From the NCBI GenBank assembly GCA_937974555.1, contig CALJKR010000072.1:1-64000 (forward strand): 64,000 nt of DNA, in the 5' to 3' direction. Both the position numbers and the translations under genes were made by a program. Shown here piece after piece: positions 17,406 through 26,425 of this stretch (position 1 is the first letter of the stretch; every line of letters begins with the position of its first letter). The stretch comes from an uncultured Flavobacteriales bacterium. Lineage in GTDB: Bacteria; Bacteroidota; Bacteroidia; Flavobacteriales_D; Sanyastnellaceae. Under the pieces are notes generated by a model that was not told where the DNA came from, ran no database searches, and worked only from the letters and a program-made list of their open reading frames with translations.

Positions 17406-18718
17406 TTGTTTTTTTCCTTTTTGTAAAAATCATAGGAGCGTGATAAATATGCATCAATAAATTGAGCCAAATATTTAGCACCGTGGTGATTCATGTGGGT
17501 ATAATCGGCGTTGGCCAACTTGGGAATGGAATCTTGCACCCAGCTCACAATGGAACCTTCACCACCCATAGCGTCATAAAGGCTAAAGAAAGCCATGTTT
17601 TGATTTTTGGCCATTTCCATTTGTGTGTTAAGAAGATACAAAACGGTTGGATCACTTTTCCATTGACCTTTTTCTTTATATCCTTTGTCTGTCATGCCCA
17701 TCAGTAAAATGGAGGCTTTGGGAAAGCATTTTCTTAAGTGCTGAAGGGTGCGCTCCATGCTGCGTTGGTAATTTCTGTAATCTGTAACCCCATGTCCAAT
17801 AACATTGAGTCCATAATGCACAACAATCAATCGATAGGGAATAATGCTATCGATGGCTTGCATCATTTCTATATCCAATTGCGACAAGGAGGTTCCCGAA
17901 TTTCCTCTGAATGAAAAGTTGTCAAGGTATACACCGTCGCCGTTTTCTATGTTTGCACCATACAACATGGTATTGCCTTGAATGGATTTTAAAGAAAATT
18001 GCTTGGTTTTTAATCGGTCAAAGGAGAGGTAAGGTTGGTGACGTGTGGTATCGGGCCAATGAAAGATCGTCGATTCATTATTGTAAGTCAATTCCCATTC
18101 TCCGGTGGTCTTGGGATTCCCTATCAAATCAACAGAATTGAAGGTATTGTATTTGCTCCAGAACTTTACCGTACTTCCAGGAGTTGAGGCAAAGGCTTGG
18201 CCTGTTGGTCCCAGTGGGTAAGACCTTTTGCCTTTGGTTAATACATCCGTGACTTGCCATTGGTCGTTAAAAGAATGACCAATGGTGGTTCTGAATCCAG
18301 CGACTATTGAAGTAATGGGCATGAATCCTACGCCATTTCCTCCCCATTTTTTTTGCAATGATGCCCGTAAATCTGCCGTCAACAGGTCTCCTTCTATTTG
18401 AGAATCTCCAAAATAAGCAATGTGCACCGTGCCGCCAGAATCACGCATGGATTCTAAAGCCTCAAAAAAAGAATCCAACCTGTGATTTCTTTCTGCGGGT
18501 AATGTGTCTTCTGGATTTAAATCTTCCAATTGTTGTTTTTTCAATTGGGATTTGATTAATTCTAAATCACCATCGCCCGCAAGGCTTTTCAATTCTGAAA
18601 AGTAATCCAAACGAGAAAGGGCGGGGAAGGAGTTGGATAAAAAAGAAACAAAGGCCAAAGAGCATAAAACCCAAAAAAGCAATTTACCCAATTGCCAGTA
18701 CTGATTTGGAGATTTCAT
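17402..18718 (-). CDS. Membrane-anchored SGNH-fold protein of the acylation module
   Basis: The 438-residue protein begins with an uncleaved membrane anchor (about residues 11-30: LLFWVLCSLAFVSFLSNSF), then a charged linker. The SGNH domain has block I IAYFGDSQIEGD, a middle block VVHYGLNVIGHG and block V NADYTHMNHHGAKYLAQ, in which Asp and His of the catalytic pair are visible. It is first in the three-gene acylation operon and overlaps the next SGNH gene by an ATGA. I infer that one SGNH protein acts as transferase and the other as second transferase or de-acylase. A TATTTTCG element lies about 25 bases before the ATG. Confidence 0.78.
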   Translation of the reverse strand: MKSPNQYWQLGKLLFWVLCSLAFVSFLSNSFPALSRLDYFSELKSLAGDGDLELIKSQLKKQQLEDLNPEDTLPAERNHRLDSFFEALESMRDSGGTVHIAYFGDSQIEGDLLTADLRASLQKKWGGNGVGFMPITSIVAGFRTTIGHSFNDQWQVTDVLTKGKRSYPLGPTGQAFASTPGSTVKFWSKYNTFNSVDLIGNPKTTGEWELTYNNESTIFHWPDTTRHQPYLSFDRLKTKQFSLKSIQGNTMLYGANIENGDGVYLDNFSFRGNSGTSLSQLDIEMMQAIDSIIPYRLIVVHYGLNVIGHGVTDYRNYQRSMERTLQHLRKCFPKASILLMGMTDKGYKEKGQWKSDPTVLYLLNTQMEMAKNQNMAFFSLYDAMGGEGSIVSWVQDSIPKLANADYTHMNHHGAKYLAQFIDAYLSRSYDFYKKEKNK

Positions 18719-18776
18719 TGCCTGTTACCCTTTGCGCTTTCACGCGAAAATACAAGGTTTTATGCTTGGGTTGAAA

Positions 18777-20039
18777 TTAAAACTCGTTTTGAAAACGCGT
18801 ATTCACTACGTTGTTGTAAATCGATCCGAAACGGTAGTTTAAAGAAACGGAAGAATAGAAGGAATAGTTGGTTGCTAAAACTTGCTGTTGTAACAACACC
18901 TCATCGATAGAGGCATCATTCAATGGCAAGTTGATTTGGTTGCGAATGAGTGCAATGTAGCTGTATAAACTAATGGACAAACCTTTGTAAATCCGGGCAT
19001 CCACGTACATATTTAAACAGGTATTGTTTTTCTTCCAATCATCCAACAATGCTTGGTGGCTCAATCCAATGGAAACCGAACCCCAATCTTGGTTGAAGTT
19101 GGCTTGAACATTGGCGCTTCCAGTGGGGCGAAATTCTTTGTCTTTTAGATAAAGCGTGGTTTGCTTGTAAATGTTATATGATCCGCCGAGATAGGTAGAG
19201 AAGGTCAATTGCTTGGTTTGAGAATCTTTGTAAGGAAATAAGTTGTATTCAACAGCGAGATTGGAATTGATGGCACTTTTGTAATTGTCGTAATCGCTTT
19301 GCACATAATAGTGATAAGTGCCCCAGGACCAATGATCAGAAATGGATTTGGTAAACAATGCATTGCAATTTAGACTTCCCAAACGATAGGTTAGATCACT
19401 TCCCATGTATTTGTATCGATTGATATTTTTATTGTAATTCACACTCAATCTGATTTTATGGGTTTCTTTAATTTGCGAAGCCGATGCGCGTGTTCCCCAA
19501 TTATAGGATTGTGTAATTTCTTGACCGCTGGAGTATCCATTGGCGCTTAAATTAAAGACCCATGCATTGAATGGATCCTCTTGCGGATTGGCGCCTTGTC
19601 CCATCTCTTTATGATCTGACGAGTCGGAGCTGGCCACTTTCAAAACATCGTGGCGATCTAAATAAAGGGAGTATCGAACCAAACCCAATTCCAAATGATG
19701 CAACACCTCTTGTCTAATTTCATTTTCTGTTTGGATGGATGAAACGTCAAATGTGATGGTATCAGACAGTTGAGCCAATCGTTTTAATCCTTGAAAAATA
19801 AATTGGTACTGTTGACCACCACTACCAGTCTGAAGCGCGTTGATTCTGACATTTACGTCTGCCACGAATTGATCTTGAACAAAGTACGCCCAAGTTACTT
19901 GGGTCTTGATAAAATCCTCATAGCAATATCCACATGTAATGTATACTTTGATGGATTTGGATTCGGTAGGAAGGGGTTCAACTTGTGCAAATCCAAATAG
20001 TGAGAGGCTCAAGAATAGTGATAATAAAAAATACTTCAT
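18777..20039 (-). CDS. Predicted outer-membrane beta-barrel protein, function unknown
   Basis: The 420-residue protein has a signal peptide (MKYFLLSLFLSLSLFGFAQ). After it comes a periplasmic domain (about 25-135) containing a CGYC pair near residue 37 and a conserved-looking ITFDVSSIQTENEIRQEV segment. The rest (about 155-420) alternates aromatic and polar residues in short strands and ends in a phenylalanine, as outer-membrane barrels do. I do not recognise a named family. The gene lies 13 bases after moeA on the same strand, so it is probably at the end of the moaA-moeA operon, while the SGNH operon begins 58 bases further. No link to molybdenum can be shown from sequence. Confidence 0.6.
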   Translation of the reverse strand: MKYFLLSLFLSLSLFGFAQVEPLPTESKSIKVYITCGYCYEDFIKTQVTWAYFVQDQFVADVNVRINALQTGSGGQQYQFIFQGLKRLAQLSDTITFDVSSIQTENEIRQEVLHHLELGLVRYSLYLDRHDVLKVASSDSSDHKEMGQGANPQEDPFNAWVFNLSANGYSSGQEITQSYNWGTRASASQIKETHKIRLSVNYNKNINRYKYMGSDLTYRLGSLNCNALFTKSISDHWSWGTYHYYVQSDYDNYKSAINSNLAVEYNLFPYKDSQTKQLTFSTYLGGSYNIYKQTTLYLKDKEFRPTGSANVQANFNQDWGSVSIGLSHQALLDDWKKNNTCLNMYVDARIYKGLSISLYSYIALIRNQINLPLNDASIDEVLLQQQVLATNYSFYSSVSLNYRFGSIYNNVVNTRFQNEF

Positions 20040-20052
20040 GAATTAAGGTGCT

Positions 20053-21222
20053 TTAGCGGGCGGGAAAGTAATCGAAAAGAAAACCGTTCAAACTTTCTTG
20101 TGATTTTTTTGGAACTCTGATGATGCCCTGGGCTTGAGCAAAACCAATCAAATCTCCGCTGCCATTGTTTTTTAAAATCTCCCAACTTCCTTGTCGGAAT
20201 ATTACAGGGACCAACAAATCCAAATGATCATTCTGTGTCACATTGGTTTTTACCTCAACACACGATTTGTGGTTGATATTTCCAGTGAACGCTTTTACAA
20301 ATGGCAATACATACACCATGGCACAAGTCAAAGCGCTCACTGGATTTCCGGGTAATCCAAATAAAACCTGACCACCATTGTGTCCCATCCAGATGGGTTT
20401 TCCTGGTTTTTGTTTTACTCCATGTACCACTTTCTGAAATCCATGTGCTGCCCACAAGTGAGGCATAAAATCTTTCTTCCCCTTGGACACCCCACCAGTG
20501 AAAATCAATATTTCGAAGTCTTTCATGGATTCCATGCTTTTCGACATTTCTTCATAGTCGTCTCTCCAATGAAAAGTGGAGATGCTTTCAGCATGCAATT
20601 GAAACATCGCTTGCAAAGCATGTGCATTGGACATCCGAATTTGAAAGGGCAACGGATGGTCTTCTACAGCGACGAGTTCATCTCCAGTTGAAACGATAGC
20701 GATGCGTGGCCTTTTAAAAACCGATACGTTGGCATATCCGCAAGAGGTAATCACAGCCAATTGAAGCGGCGTGATTTCCGTACCGGCCGCGATCAATACA
20801 TCCCCTTTTTTATAATCGGATCCCCGCTCGTGGATGTGTTGATTTCGTTCAGGTAAATAATGATCAGAAATAAGCATGTTATCTCCTTGCACTTCAACTT
20901 TCTCGATGGGAACAACTACATCGAAATGCAAAGGGATAGAAGCGCCAGTCATGATTTCGATGCATGAGGCCAGTGGGGCTAGGGCTGGATCGTCTCCCGC
21001 ACCGACAAATCCGCCGATCGGAAATGATCGTTGTCCTTTTTGCCAATCGTCAAAACGAAGAGCAAAGCCATCCATCATGACGCGATTAAAGGGAGGGAAA
21101 TCTTGGTCAGCGATGATGTCCTCTGCCAAAATTCGATTGATACAATTTGACCAAGAAACAGTTTCAATCTTGGGCTGGAATGGAAATTTTTCCAATTCCA
21201 AAAGGGCTTGTAATACGTCCAT
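20053..21222 (-). CDS. moeA: Molybdopterin molybdotransferase
   Basis: The 389-residue enzyme inserts molybdate into adenylylated molybdopterin, the last common step of molybdenum cofactor synthesis. Visible motifs are PPFNRVMMDGFALR near residue 42, EIMTGASIP, the nucleotide-type loop IVSTGDELV, IFTGGVSKGKKDFMP and GLPGNPVSALTC. Length matches MoeA (about 400). It abuts moaA without a gap (moaA stop at 21223-21225), so the two are translated from one message. MoaC, MoaE and MogA are not in the window, so the rest of the pathway must be elsewhere. The assignment is confident. Confidence 0.95.
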   Translation of the reverse strand: MDVLQALLELEKFPFQPKIETVSWSNCINRILAEDIIADQDFPPFNRVMMDGFALRFDDWQKGQRSFPIGGFVGAGDDPALAPLASCIEIMTGASIPLHFDVVVPIEKVEVQGDNMLISDHYLPERNQHIHERGSDYKKGDVLIAAGTEITPLQLAVITSCGYANVSVFKRPRIAIVSTGDELVAVEDHPLPFQIRMSNAHALQAMFQLHAESISTFHWRDDYEEMSKSMESMKDFEILIFTGGVSKGKKDFMPHLWAAHGFQKVVHGVKQKPGKPIWMGHNGGQVLFGLPGNPVSALTCAMVYVLPFVKAFTGNINHKSCVEVKTNVTQNDHLDLLVPVIFRQGSWEILKNNGSGDLIGFAQAQGIIRVPKKSQESLNGFLFDYFPAR

Positions 21223-22197
21223 TTATCCTCCTATTTTGGCCATACTGGGCAAGTGTTCATTGGATTCTTTTTCGGATTCAATGCCTGTCAATGGTTTGTT
21301 TAACAGGAATGATTGCACCTCCATGAGCAATTGCGCATCATTTAATCCAGATCTTATTTTATTAAGAATGGGAAAGGCTTTGTTGCTGTAAAGACAATAA
21401 TGTAAATGGCCTTCGGGTGTAATGCGCAAACGATTGCAAGTGCCACAAAAAGTTCGGCTCCAAGCTGCGATAAATCCAATTCTCCCACCACCTGGCCACT
21501 CAAAATATTGCGCAGTATCACCCGGTTGGAAGGGCATTGGTGATAATTCCTTTTGATGCTCTTGTATCAGTGAATGAAACCGATGGGGTGTCCATTTTCT
21601 ATTGGGTTCAGTGCCTTGTCCATTGAATGGCATTTCCTCAATGAAACACCAATCCCATTGGTTTCGATACGCCAATGCAATCATGGACATCAATTCTTCT
21701 TCTGTGGTATCGCCCAACAAAACCGTGTTGATTCTAAATGGGATTTGATTGTCAGACAACCACTGAATGTTGTCCCACACTTTTTGAAAATGATCTCTTC
21801 TGGTGATTTTTATAAATCGGTTGGAATCAATGGTATCCAAAGAAACATTTGCCTTGTGAATCTGACCTGATGTAAAAGAATCTTGGACATCTTGTATTAA
21901 GGTTCCATTGGTGGTTACACCGATGTGTTTGAATTCAAGCGAATGCGCAAACGAAATCATGTCACTAAAATCGGAACGAACCATGGGTTCGCCGCCAGTA
22001 AATCTTAGCTTTTCAATTCCCCAATCTTTGAGAAGTTGCAACAGCTTTTCAACCTCATTGCTCTGCCATCCTTGATCCTTTTTAATCCAAGTCAATCCAT
22101 TTTCAGGCATGCAATAGTTGCAGCGCAAATTGCAATGATCAATCAAGGCAATACGCGCGTAACCAAACGCCCTTCCATGTTGGTCTTGAAGAATCAT
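21223..22197 (-). CDS. moaA: GTP 3',8-cyclase, molybdenum cofactor synthesis
   Basis: The 324-residue radical SAM enzyme converts GTP to 3',8-cyclo-GTP, the first step of molybdopterin synthesis. The N-terminal [4Fe-4S] cluster cysteines are Cys22, Cys26 and Cys29 in HCNLRCNYCMPENG. FTGGEPMVR binds SAM. The second cluster site is FCGTCNRLR with a later cysteine in HLHYCLYS. The protein ends in Gly-Gly (MAKIGG), the C-terminal tail required by MoaA. It overlaps the upstream small gene by four bases (ATGA) and abuts moeA downstream. All key residues are present. Confidence 0.96.
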   Translation of the reverse strand: MILQDQHGRAFGYARIALIDHCNLRCNYCMPENGLTWIKKDQGWQSNEVEKLLQLLKDWGIEKLRFTGGEPMVRSDFSDMISFAHSLEFKHIGVTTNGTLIQDVQDSFTSGQIHKANVSLDTIDSNRFIKITRRDHFQKVWDNIQWLSDNQIPFRINTVLLGDTTEEELMSMIALAYRNQWDWCFIEEMPFNGQGTEPNRKWTPHRFHSLIQEHQKELSPMPFQPGDTAQYFEWPGGGRIGFIAAWSRTFCGTCNRLRITPEGHLHYCLYSNKAFPILNKIRSGLNDAQLLMEVQSFLLNKPLTGIESEKESNEHLPSMAKIGG

Positions 22198-22535
22198 TGC
22201 GGACGGGCAAATGTATTGGCGGGGTTGGCTTCTTGGTGATCACAAGGGTAATCCTTTTCCAAACTTATTTGGGTATCAGCCAAAGCAAAAACTATTTTTT
22301 CCGATTGATTCTTCAACCAAATACGAACCGGATCCTTGGGAATTGAAATTAAACAAAGTTGATTCTGTAATTCCATCTGCGCATCTTGGGATGCAATTAA
22401 TAACAATTTCCATTGCAAGTTAGATTCCGGTCCCATGCAAACCGAAAGTTTCAATTCATTGAATTGAAACAAAGCTTCGGCATCATTAGGCGAAATACGA
22501 ATACGAATAAAGTTTTCGGTTATCCGAATTTTCAT
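22194..22535 (-). CDS. Small DUF7009-like protein in the moaA-moeA operon
   Basis: The 113-residue protein starts MKIRITENFIRIRISPNDAE and has the late motif FALADTQISLEKDYPCDH. This pattern resembles, from memory, a family of small Bacteroidota proteins (DUF7009) of unknown function. It is predicted to be a cytoplasmic all-beta or alpha/beta protein with no signal peptide. ATGA overlaps join it to the 2-oxoglutarate oxygenase gene upstream and moaA downstream, so all are translated together. A role in cofactor delivery is possible but would be a guess. Confidence 0.55.
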   Translation of the reverse strand: MKIRITENFIRIRISPNDAEALFQFNELKLSVCMGPESNLQWKLLLIASQDAQMELQNQLCLISIPKDPVRIWLKNQSEKIVFALADTQISLEKDYPCDHQEANPANTFARPQ

Positions 22536-23491
22536 TTTTTTAAACCGATTTCCGCCAGTCTTTCATTGAGATATTCCCCAGCTGAAATGGGTGTCCACTT
22601 GGGCGCTTCATTTTCAACCATGCATTGAGGCAAACAATCCAATCTCATTTCGCTACGCGGATGTAAGAAGAAAGGAATGGAGTAGCGGGGAGTGAGCCAT
22701 TTTTCTTTGGGCGGATTGATCACCCTGTGGGTGGTTGATTTCAATTTTCCATTGGTTAAACGCTGTAGCATATCACCAACATTGACCACAATATGGTCGG
22801 GCAATGCCGTAACATCAACCCACTCATTCTGCTTATTTAAAACCTGAAGTCCTTCTGCTGACGCTCCAATCAAGAGGGTAATTAAATTGATATCCTCATG
22901 TTGTCCCGCACGCACTGCACTTTGAGGCTCCGCCGTAATGGGCGGGTAGTGGATGGGGCGCAAAATACTATTTCCGTGGTGAATTTTATCGTCAAAATAA
23001 TGTTCGTCCAATTGTAAATGAAGCGCGATAGCACGCAGCATGAAACGACCTGTACTTTCTAGGTCCTTGTATGCTTGAATTCCTACTTTATTAAACTCAG
23101 GCAATTCTTCCACAAAAATGTTCTCGGGGTATTCCGACCCAATGGGATCATCACCAATAACGGTCTGTCCAAAATGCCAAAACTCTTTTAAATCTCCCGC
23201 ATTGGAATCTTTCGCGTGCTCTTTGCCAAAAGAAGTATATCCGCGTTGACCGGCCAATCCTGCAATTTCATATTTTGATTTTATCTCCAAAGGCAAGTCA
23301 AAAAAGGCTTTGACCTCCTTGTAAAGTTTCTCAGTCGTTTCTTCTTGAATCAAATGATTTTTTACGGCAACGAAACCGATGTTCTCATAGGCGTGACCCA
23401 AAGCAGCTACAAATTTCATTTTTTGTTCTTCGTTACCATGAACGAAATCTGCCAAATCAACACTGGGTATTCCCATTTCGTGTAAGTCCAT
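22532..23491 (-). CDS. 2-oxoglutarate/Fe(II)-dependent oxygenase, isopenicillin N synthase-like
   Basis: The 319-residue protein has the DIOX_N helix region at its start and the double-stranded beta-helix iron site His198-x-Asp200 (RAGQHEDINLITLL) with His255 (STTHRVINPP). The RxS motif that binds the cosubstrate carboxylate is Arg269-Ser271 (RYSIPFF). The family hydroxylates, desaturates or cyclises small molecules, and the substrate cannot be told from sequence. It leads a translationally coupled run with the DUF7009-like gene, moaA and moeA, an unusual setting. A near-TAnnTTTG stretch (aaatattttgaga) precedes the ATG. No peptide synthetase lies nearby, so antibiotic synthesis is unlikely. 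Confidence 0.85.
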   Translation of the reverse strand: MDLHEMGIPSVDLADFVHGNEEQKMKFVAALGHAYENIGFVAVKNHLIQEETTEKLYKEVKAFFDLPLEIKSKYEIAGLAGQRGYTSFGKEHAKDSNAGDLKEFWHFGQTVIGDDPIGSEYPENIFVEELPEFNKVGIQAYKDLESTGRFMLRAIALHLQLDEHYFDDKIHHGNSILRPIHYPPITAEPQSAVRAGQHEDINLITLLIGASAEGLQVLNKQNEWVDVTALPDHIVVNVGDMLQRLTNGKLKSTTHRVINPPKEKWLTPRYSIPFFLHPRSEMRLDCLPQCMVENEAPKWTPISAGEYLNERLAEIGLKK

Positions 23492-23580
23492 TTCTCAAAA
23501 TATTTACACAATGATAGCAAAACCTATTTCACAACGGAAAGGTCAAAACTGAAGTTTTGCAGAATCAAAAGTTAATTCAA

Positions 23581-24342
23581 TTAAGCCAGGATAATGCCCA
23601 CGGGACAATGGTCACTGCCCATGATGTCATTGTAAATGAAAGCATCTTTGATTTGAGGAACAAAAGATTGGCTGACCAAAAAGTAATCGATTCTCCAGCC
23701 AACATTTTTTGCACGCGAGTTAAATCGGGCACTCCACCAAGAGTATTTTACTTCTTCAGGATAGAAATGTCGAAAGGTATCTACAAAACCTGCGTTCAAT
23801 AAATTTTCAATTCCGTTGATCTCTCTTTGGGTGAAACCAGCGCTTTTATTGTAGTTGCTTTTGGGATTGGCCAAATCAATGGCTTTGTGCGCCACATTTA
23901 AGTCACCACAAAATACAACGGGCTTCTTCTCTTCTAATTTCTTAAGGTAGATCAACAAATCAGCGTCCCATTTTTCCCTGTAATCCAGACGGGCCAATTC
24001 AGATCCGCTATTGGGAACATAGCAATTGATTAAAATGAAATTTTCAAATTCAGCAACAATTGACCTTCCTTCCTGATCATGTTCTTCTATTCCTAATCCA
24101 AAAGTGACCGATAGTGGTTTGGTTTTGGTTAAGACTGCAGTGCCACTATAGCCAGGACGTACCGCCGAAGAGGTGTAAATGAAATACTCATCAAAAGCTT
24201 GCAATGCTTCTTCTGTTTGTTGATCATTGGCTTTGGTTTCTTGCAAGCAAAGAATATCGGGATTCATTTGACGTACATCATCGATGAATGTCTTTTTGGT
24301 AATGGCTCTGACACCATTTACATTGAAGGAAATCAATTTCAT
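23581..24342 (-). CDS. xth: Exodeoxyribonuclease III
   Basis: The 253-residue enzyme is a Mg2+-dependent AP endonuclease and 3'-exonuclease of base-excision repair. Family motifs are MKLISFNVNGVRA, CLQETKA (metal-binding Glu), PGYSGTAVLTK, INCYVPNSG, VFCGDLNVAH and the C-terminal GSDHCPVG with the catalytic His. The length matches XthA/ExoA (about 255). It is a single gene. A TATTTTTG promoter element ends four bases before its ATG, so its message is probably leaderless. It is divergent from the small secreted protein that begins the SulP-DabAB operon. Confidence 0.95.
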   Translation of the reverse strand: MKLISFNVNGVRAITKKTFIDDVRQMNPDILCLQETKANDQQTEEALQAFDEYFIYTSSAVRPGYSGTAVLTKTKPLSVTFGLGIEEHDQEGRSIVAEFENFILINCYVPNSGSELARLDYREKWDADLLIYLKKLEEKKPVVFCGDLNVAHKAIDLANPKSNYNKSAGFTQREINGIENLLNAGFVDTFRHFYPEEVKYSWWSARFNSRAKNVGWRIDYFLVSQSFVPQIKDAFIYNDIMGSDHCPVGIILA

Positions 24343-24346
24343 TGAA

Positions 24347-24354
24347 CAAAAATA
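24347..24354 (-). promoter_or_regulatory. TATTTTTG element four bases before the xth ATG
   Basis: Minus-strand TATTTTTG matches TAnnTTTG exactly and ends four bases before the start codon at 24342. It has the same geometry as the elements before the ICMT-type and padR-like genes. Confidence 0.45.
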
Positions 24355-24425
24355 GGGGGATGAAAAAAGTTAATCATTGGTTAACGTGGTTTTTTTTTCG
24401 AAAAGAATTGAACATCTTTGTCGCG

Positions 24426-24770
24426 ATGATTCACACCCTGTGCACACAAAGATGTTGGAAGTCTCTATTGGGACTTCTATTTCTGTTGTTGTCCCTGAGT
24501 GGATTTGCAATTGAGTTGCAAGATCAGCATCATCATTACTCATACTCTTTTCAAGATACTGATGAAGTTGAAGAGGAATCTTCTGAAGAGGATAAGAGTA
24601 TTTGGAGCTTGGATATTCTCAATGAAGCGATTGAGGTTCCATTCTCGAATATCGCTCGATTTCTACAAACATTTGGTCTACATCAAACTTCTTATGCACA
24701 GCAAGGCCCCATTTCTGGCAGGCTTCGTTGCATATTGTTCCATCAATTGAAATATGATAGTTGCTCGTAA
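24426..24770 (+). CDS. Small secreted or membrane-anchored protein ahead of the SulP-DabAB genes
   Basis: I choose ATG 24426 because the peptide then has a standard signal sequence, MIHTLCTQRCWKSLLGLLFL continuing to SLSGFA. The longer frame adds an unlikely N-terminus. The mature part is about 85 residues and holds a histidine cluster (QDQHHHYSYS), an acidic run (EEESSEED) and two late cysteines. I do not recognise a family. It ends 42 bases before the SulP gene on the same strand and probably shares its promoter. A metal- or pH-related periplasmic role would fit the histidine and acidic clusters but is conjecture. It could also be a small unrelated gene. Confidence 0.5.
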   Translation: MIHTLCTQRCWKSLLGLLFLLLSLSGFAIELQDQHHHYSYSFQDTDEVEEESSEEDKSIWSLDILNEAIEVPFSNIARFLQTFGLHQTSYAQQGPISGRLRCILFHQLKYDSCS

Positions 24771-24812
24771 TCCCTCCGATTACATTGAGTTTAACTATAA
24801 TATTTTAAAAAA

Positions 24813-26414
24813 ATGAGCAACAAAAAGTCCTTGAATCTATTTCAAGAATTAAAAAACAATTTGGCCTTTGATGCTACCTCAGGATTTATGGTAGCCTTAT
24901 TGGCACTTCCATTGAGTTTAGGAATTGCTTCAGCAAGTGATTTTCCTAATCCCTTATTTGGTGTATTAACCGCCATTATTGGCGGTATCGTTGTCGCCCC
25001 GATTATGGGTGCGCAACTAACAATCAAAGGTCCAGCTGCTGGACTTATCGTTATCGTAGCCAGTGCTGTTGCTGCTTTTGGTGGCGGTGAAATAGGATGG
25101 CAAATGACCCTCGGCGCCATCGTTGTCGCAGGCTTGGTTCAAATCTTATTTGGTGTTTTTAAACTGGGAAGATTGAGTGATTTATTTCCAATTACTGCAG
25201 TGCATGGAATGCTAGCGGCCATTGGAATTATTATCATGTCCAAGCAATTGCACATTGTAATGGGGGTAAATCCGGTCAATGAAGCGGGCAAACCTTTGGT
25301 AGAACCTTTGGAACTTTTGCATGCAATCCCCCATACATTTTCACAATTGCTTTCCAATCCCGTTCTTCAAAAAGCATTGTTGGTGGGGCTGGTTTCATTG
25401 ATTATTGTATTCACATGGCCATTGATCAAAAGTGCCAAATTGAAAAAAATCCCTATGCCTTTGGTGGTTTTAATTGTCGCCATTCCCTTGGGTATGATGT
25501 TGGGATTGACCCAAGAAAACAAGCAATTGGTTAAAGTGGGAAGTTTCTTTAGCACGATGGGTGTTCACGTGAGCTTTGGTGGTTTAAAACAAATGGGCAC
25601 ATTCATTCAATTTGTTGCTTTGTTTGCGATCATTGGAAGTTTGGAATCTTTACTTACTGCAAAGGCAGTTGATATTTTGGACCCTTTCAAAAGAAAATCC
25701 AACTTCAACAAAGATTTGGTCGCCGTGGGTTTAGGTAACACCGTTGCGGGTGTGCTGGGTGGTTTGCCCATGATCTCAGAGGTGGCACGTTCTTCCTCTA
25801 ATGTGGCCAATGGCGGTAGAACCCGTTGGGCCAATTTCTTTCATGGTGTGATTTTATTCATCATGGTGGCCTTTCTTTCGAGCGTGATTGAAATGATTCC
25901 CAAAGCGGCATTGGCGGCTCTATTGATTGGTGTTGGATTCAAATTGGCCCATCCCAGAGAGTTCAAACAAACTTTACGAATTGGTAGAGAACAGTTGTTG
26001 GTTTTTGTTTCTACCATAGTTTTCACATTGGCGGTCGATTTATTGGTGGGTATTTTGGCGGGGATGGCCATGGAAGTGTTGATTCAATGGTTGTTTAAAG
26101 TAAATGCCAAGGAGATTTTCAAAGCACAAGTGAAGGTAGAAGATTTGGGAAATGATCGCTTTAGATTGGTTGTGGGATCGGCAGCTGTTTTCACCAATTT
26201 CCTTCAAATCAAAAAACACTTGGATGCTTTACCACAAGGTAAGCACATTGAAATTGATTTGTCCAATTCAAAAATGGTTGACCATACGGTATTGGAGAAC
26301 TTACATTTCTTTGAAAATGCTTATCGAAACGAAGGTGGGCATATTCATCTGGTTGGTTTGGATGAGCACATGTCATTGTCTGCACATGATTTGGCTGTTC
26401 GTGTCAAACGTTAA
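24813..26414 (+). CDS. SulP family anion permease with C-terminal STAS domain
   Basis: The 533-residue protein has about twelve hydrophobic segments with the SulP signature near the N-terminus (ALLALPLSLGIASASDFPNP, then GGIVVAPIMGAQLTIKGPAAG). A STAS domain follows from about residue 440 (EIDLSNSKMVDHTVLENLHF). SulP proteins import bicarbonate, sulfate or other anions, often with Na+ or H+. The DabA and DabB genes follow at 11 bases, which points to bicarbonate. The HLVGLDEHMSLSAHDLAV tail resembles permeases paired with carbonic anhydrases. No sulfur-assimilation gene is nearby. Substrate is inferred from context. Confidence 0.85.
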   Translation: MSNKKSLNLFQELKNNLAFDATSGFMVALLALPLSLGIASASDFPNPLFGVLTAIIGGIVVAPIMGAQLTIKGPAAGLIVIVASAVAAFGGGEIGWQMTLGAIVVAGLVQILFGVFKLGRLSDLFPITAVHGMLAAIGIIIMSKQLHIVMGVNPVNEAGKPLVEPLELLHAIPHTFSQLLSNPVLQKALLVGLVSLIIVFTWPLIKSAKLKKIPMPLVVLIVAIPLGMMLGLTQENKQLVKVGSFFSTMGVHVSFGGLKQMGTFIQFVALFAIIGSLESLLTAKAVDILDPFKRKSNFNKDLVAVGLGNTVAGVLGGLPMISEVARSSSNVANGGRTRWANFFHGVILFIMVAFLSSVIEMIPKAALAALLIGVGFKLAHPREFKQTLRIGREQLLVFVSTIVFTLAVDLLVGILAGMAMEVLIQWLFKVNAKEIFKAQVKVEDLGNDRFRLVVGSAAVFTNFLQIKKHLDALPQGKHIEIDLSNSKMVDHTVLENLHFFENAYRNEGGHIHLVGLDEHMSLSAHDLAVRVKR

Positions 26415-26425
26415 AATCAAAGAGT

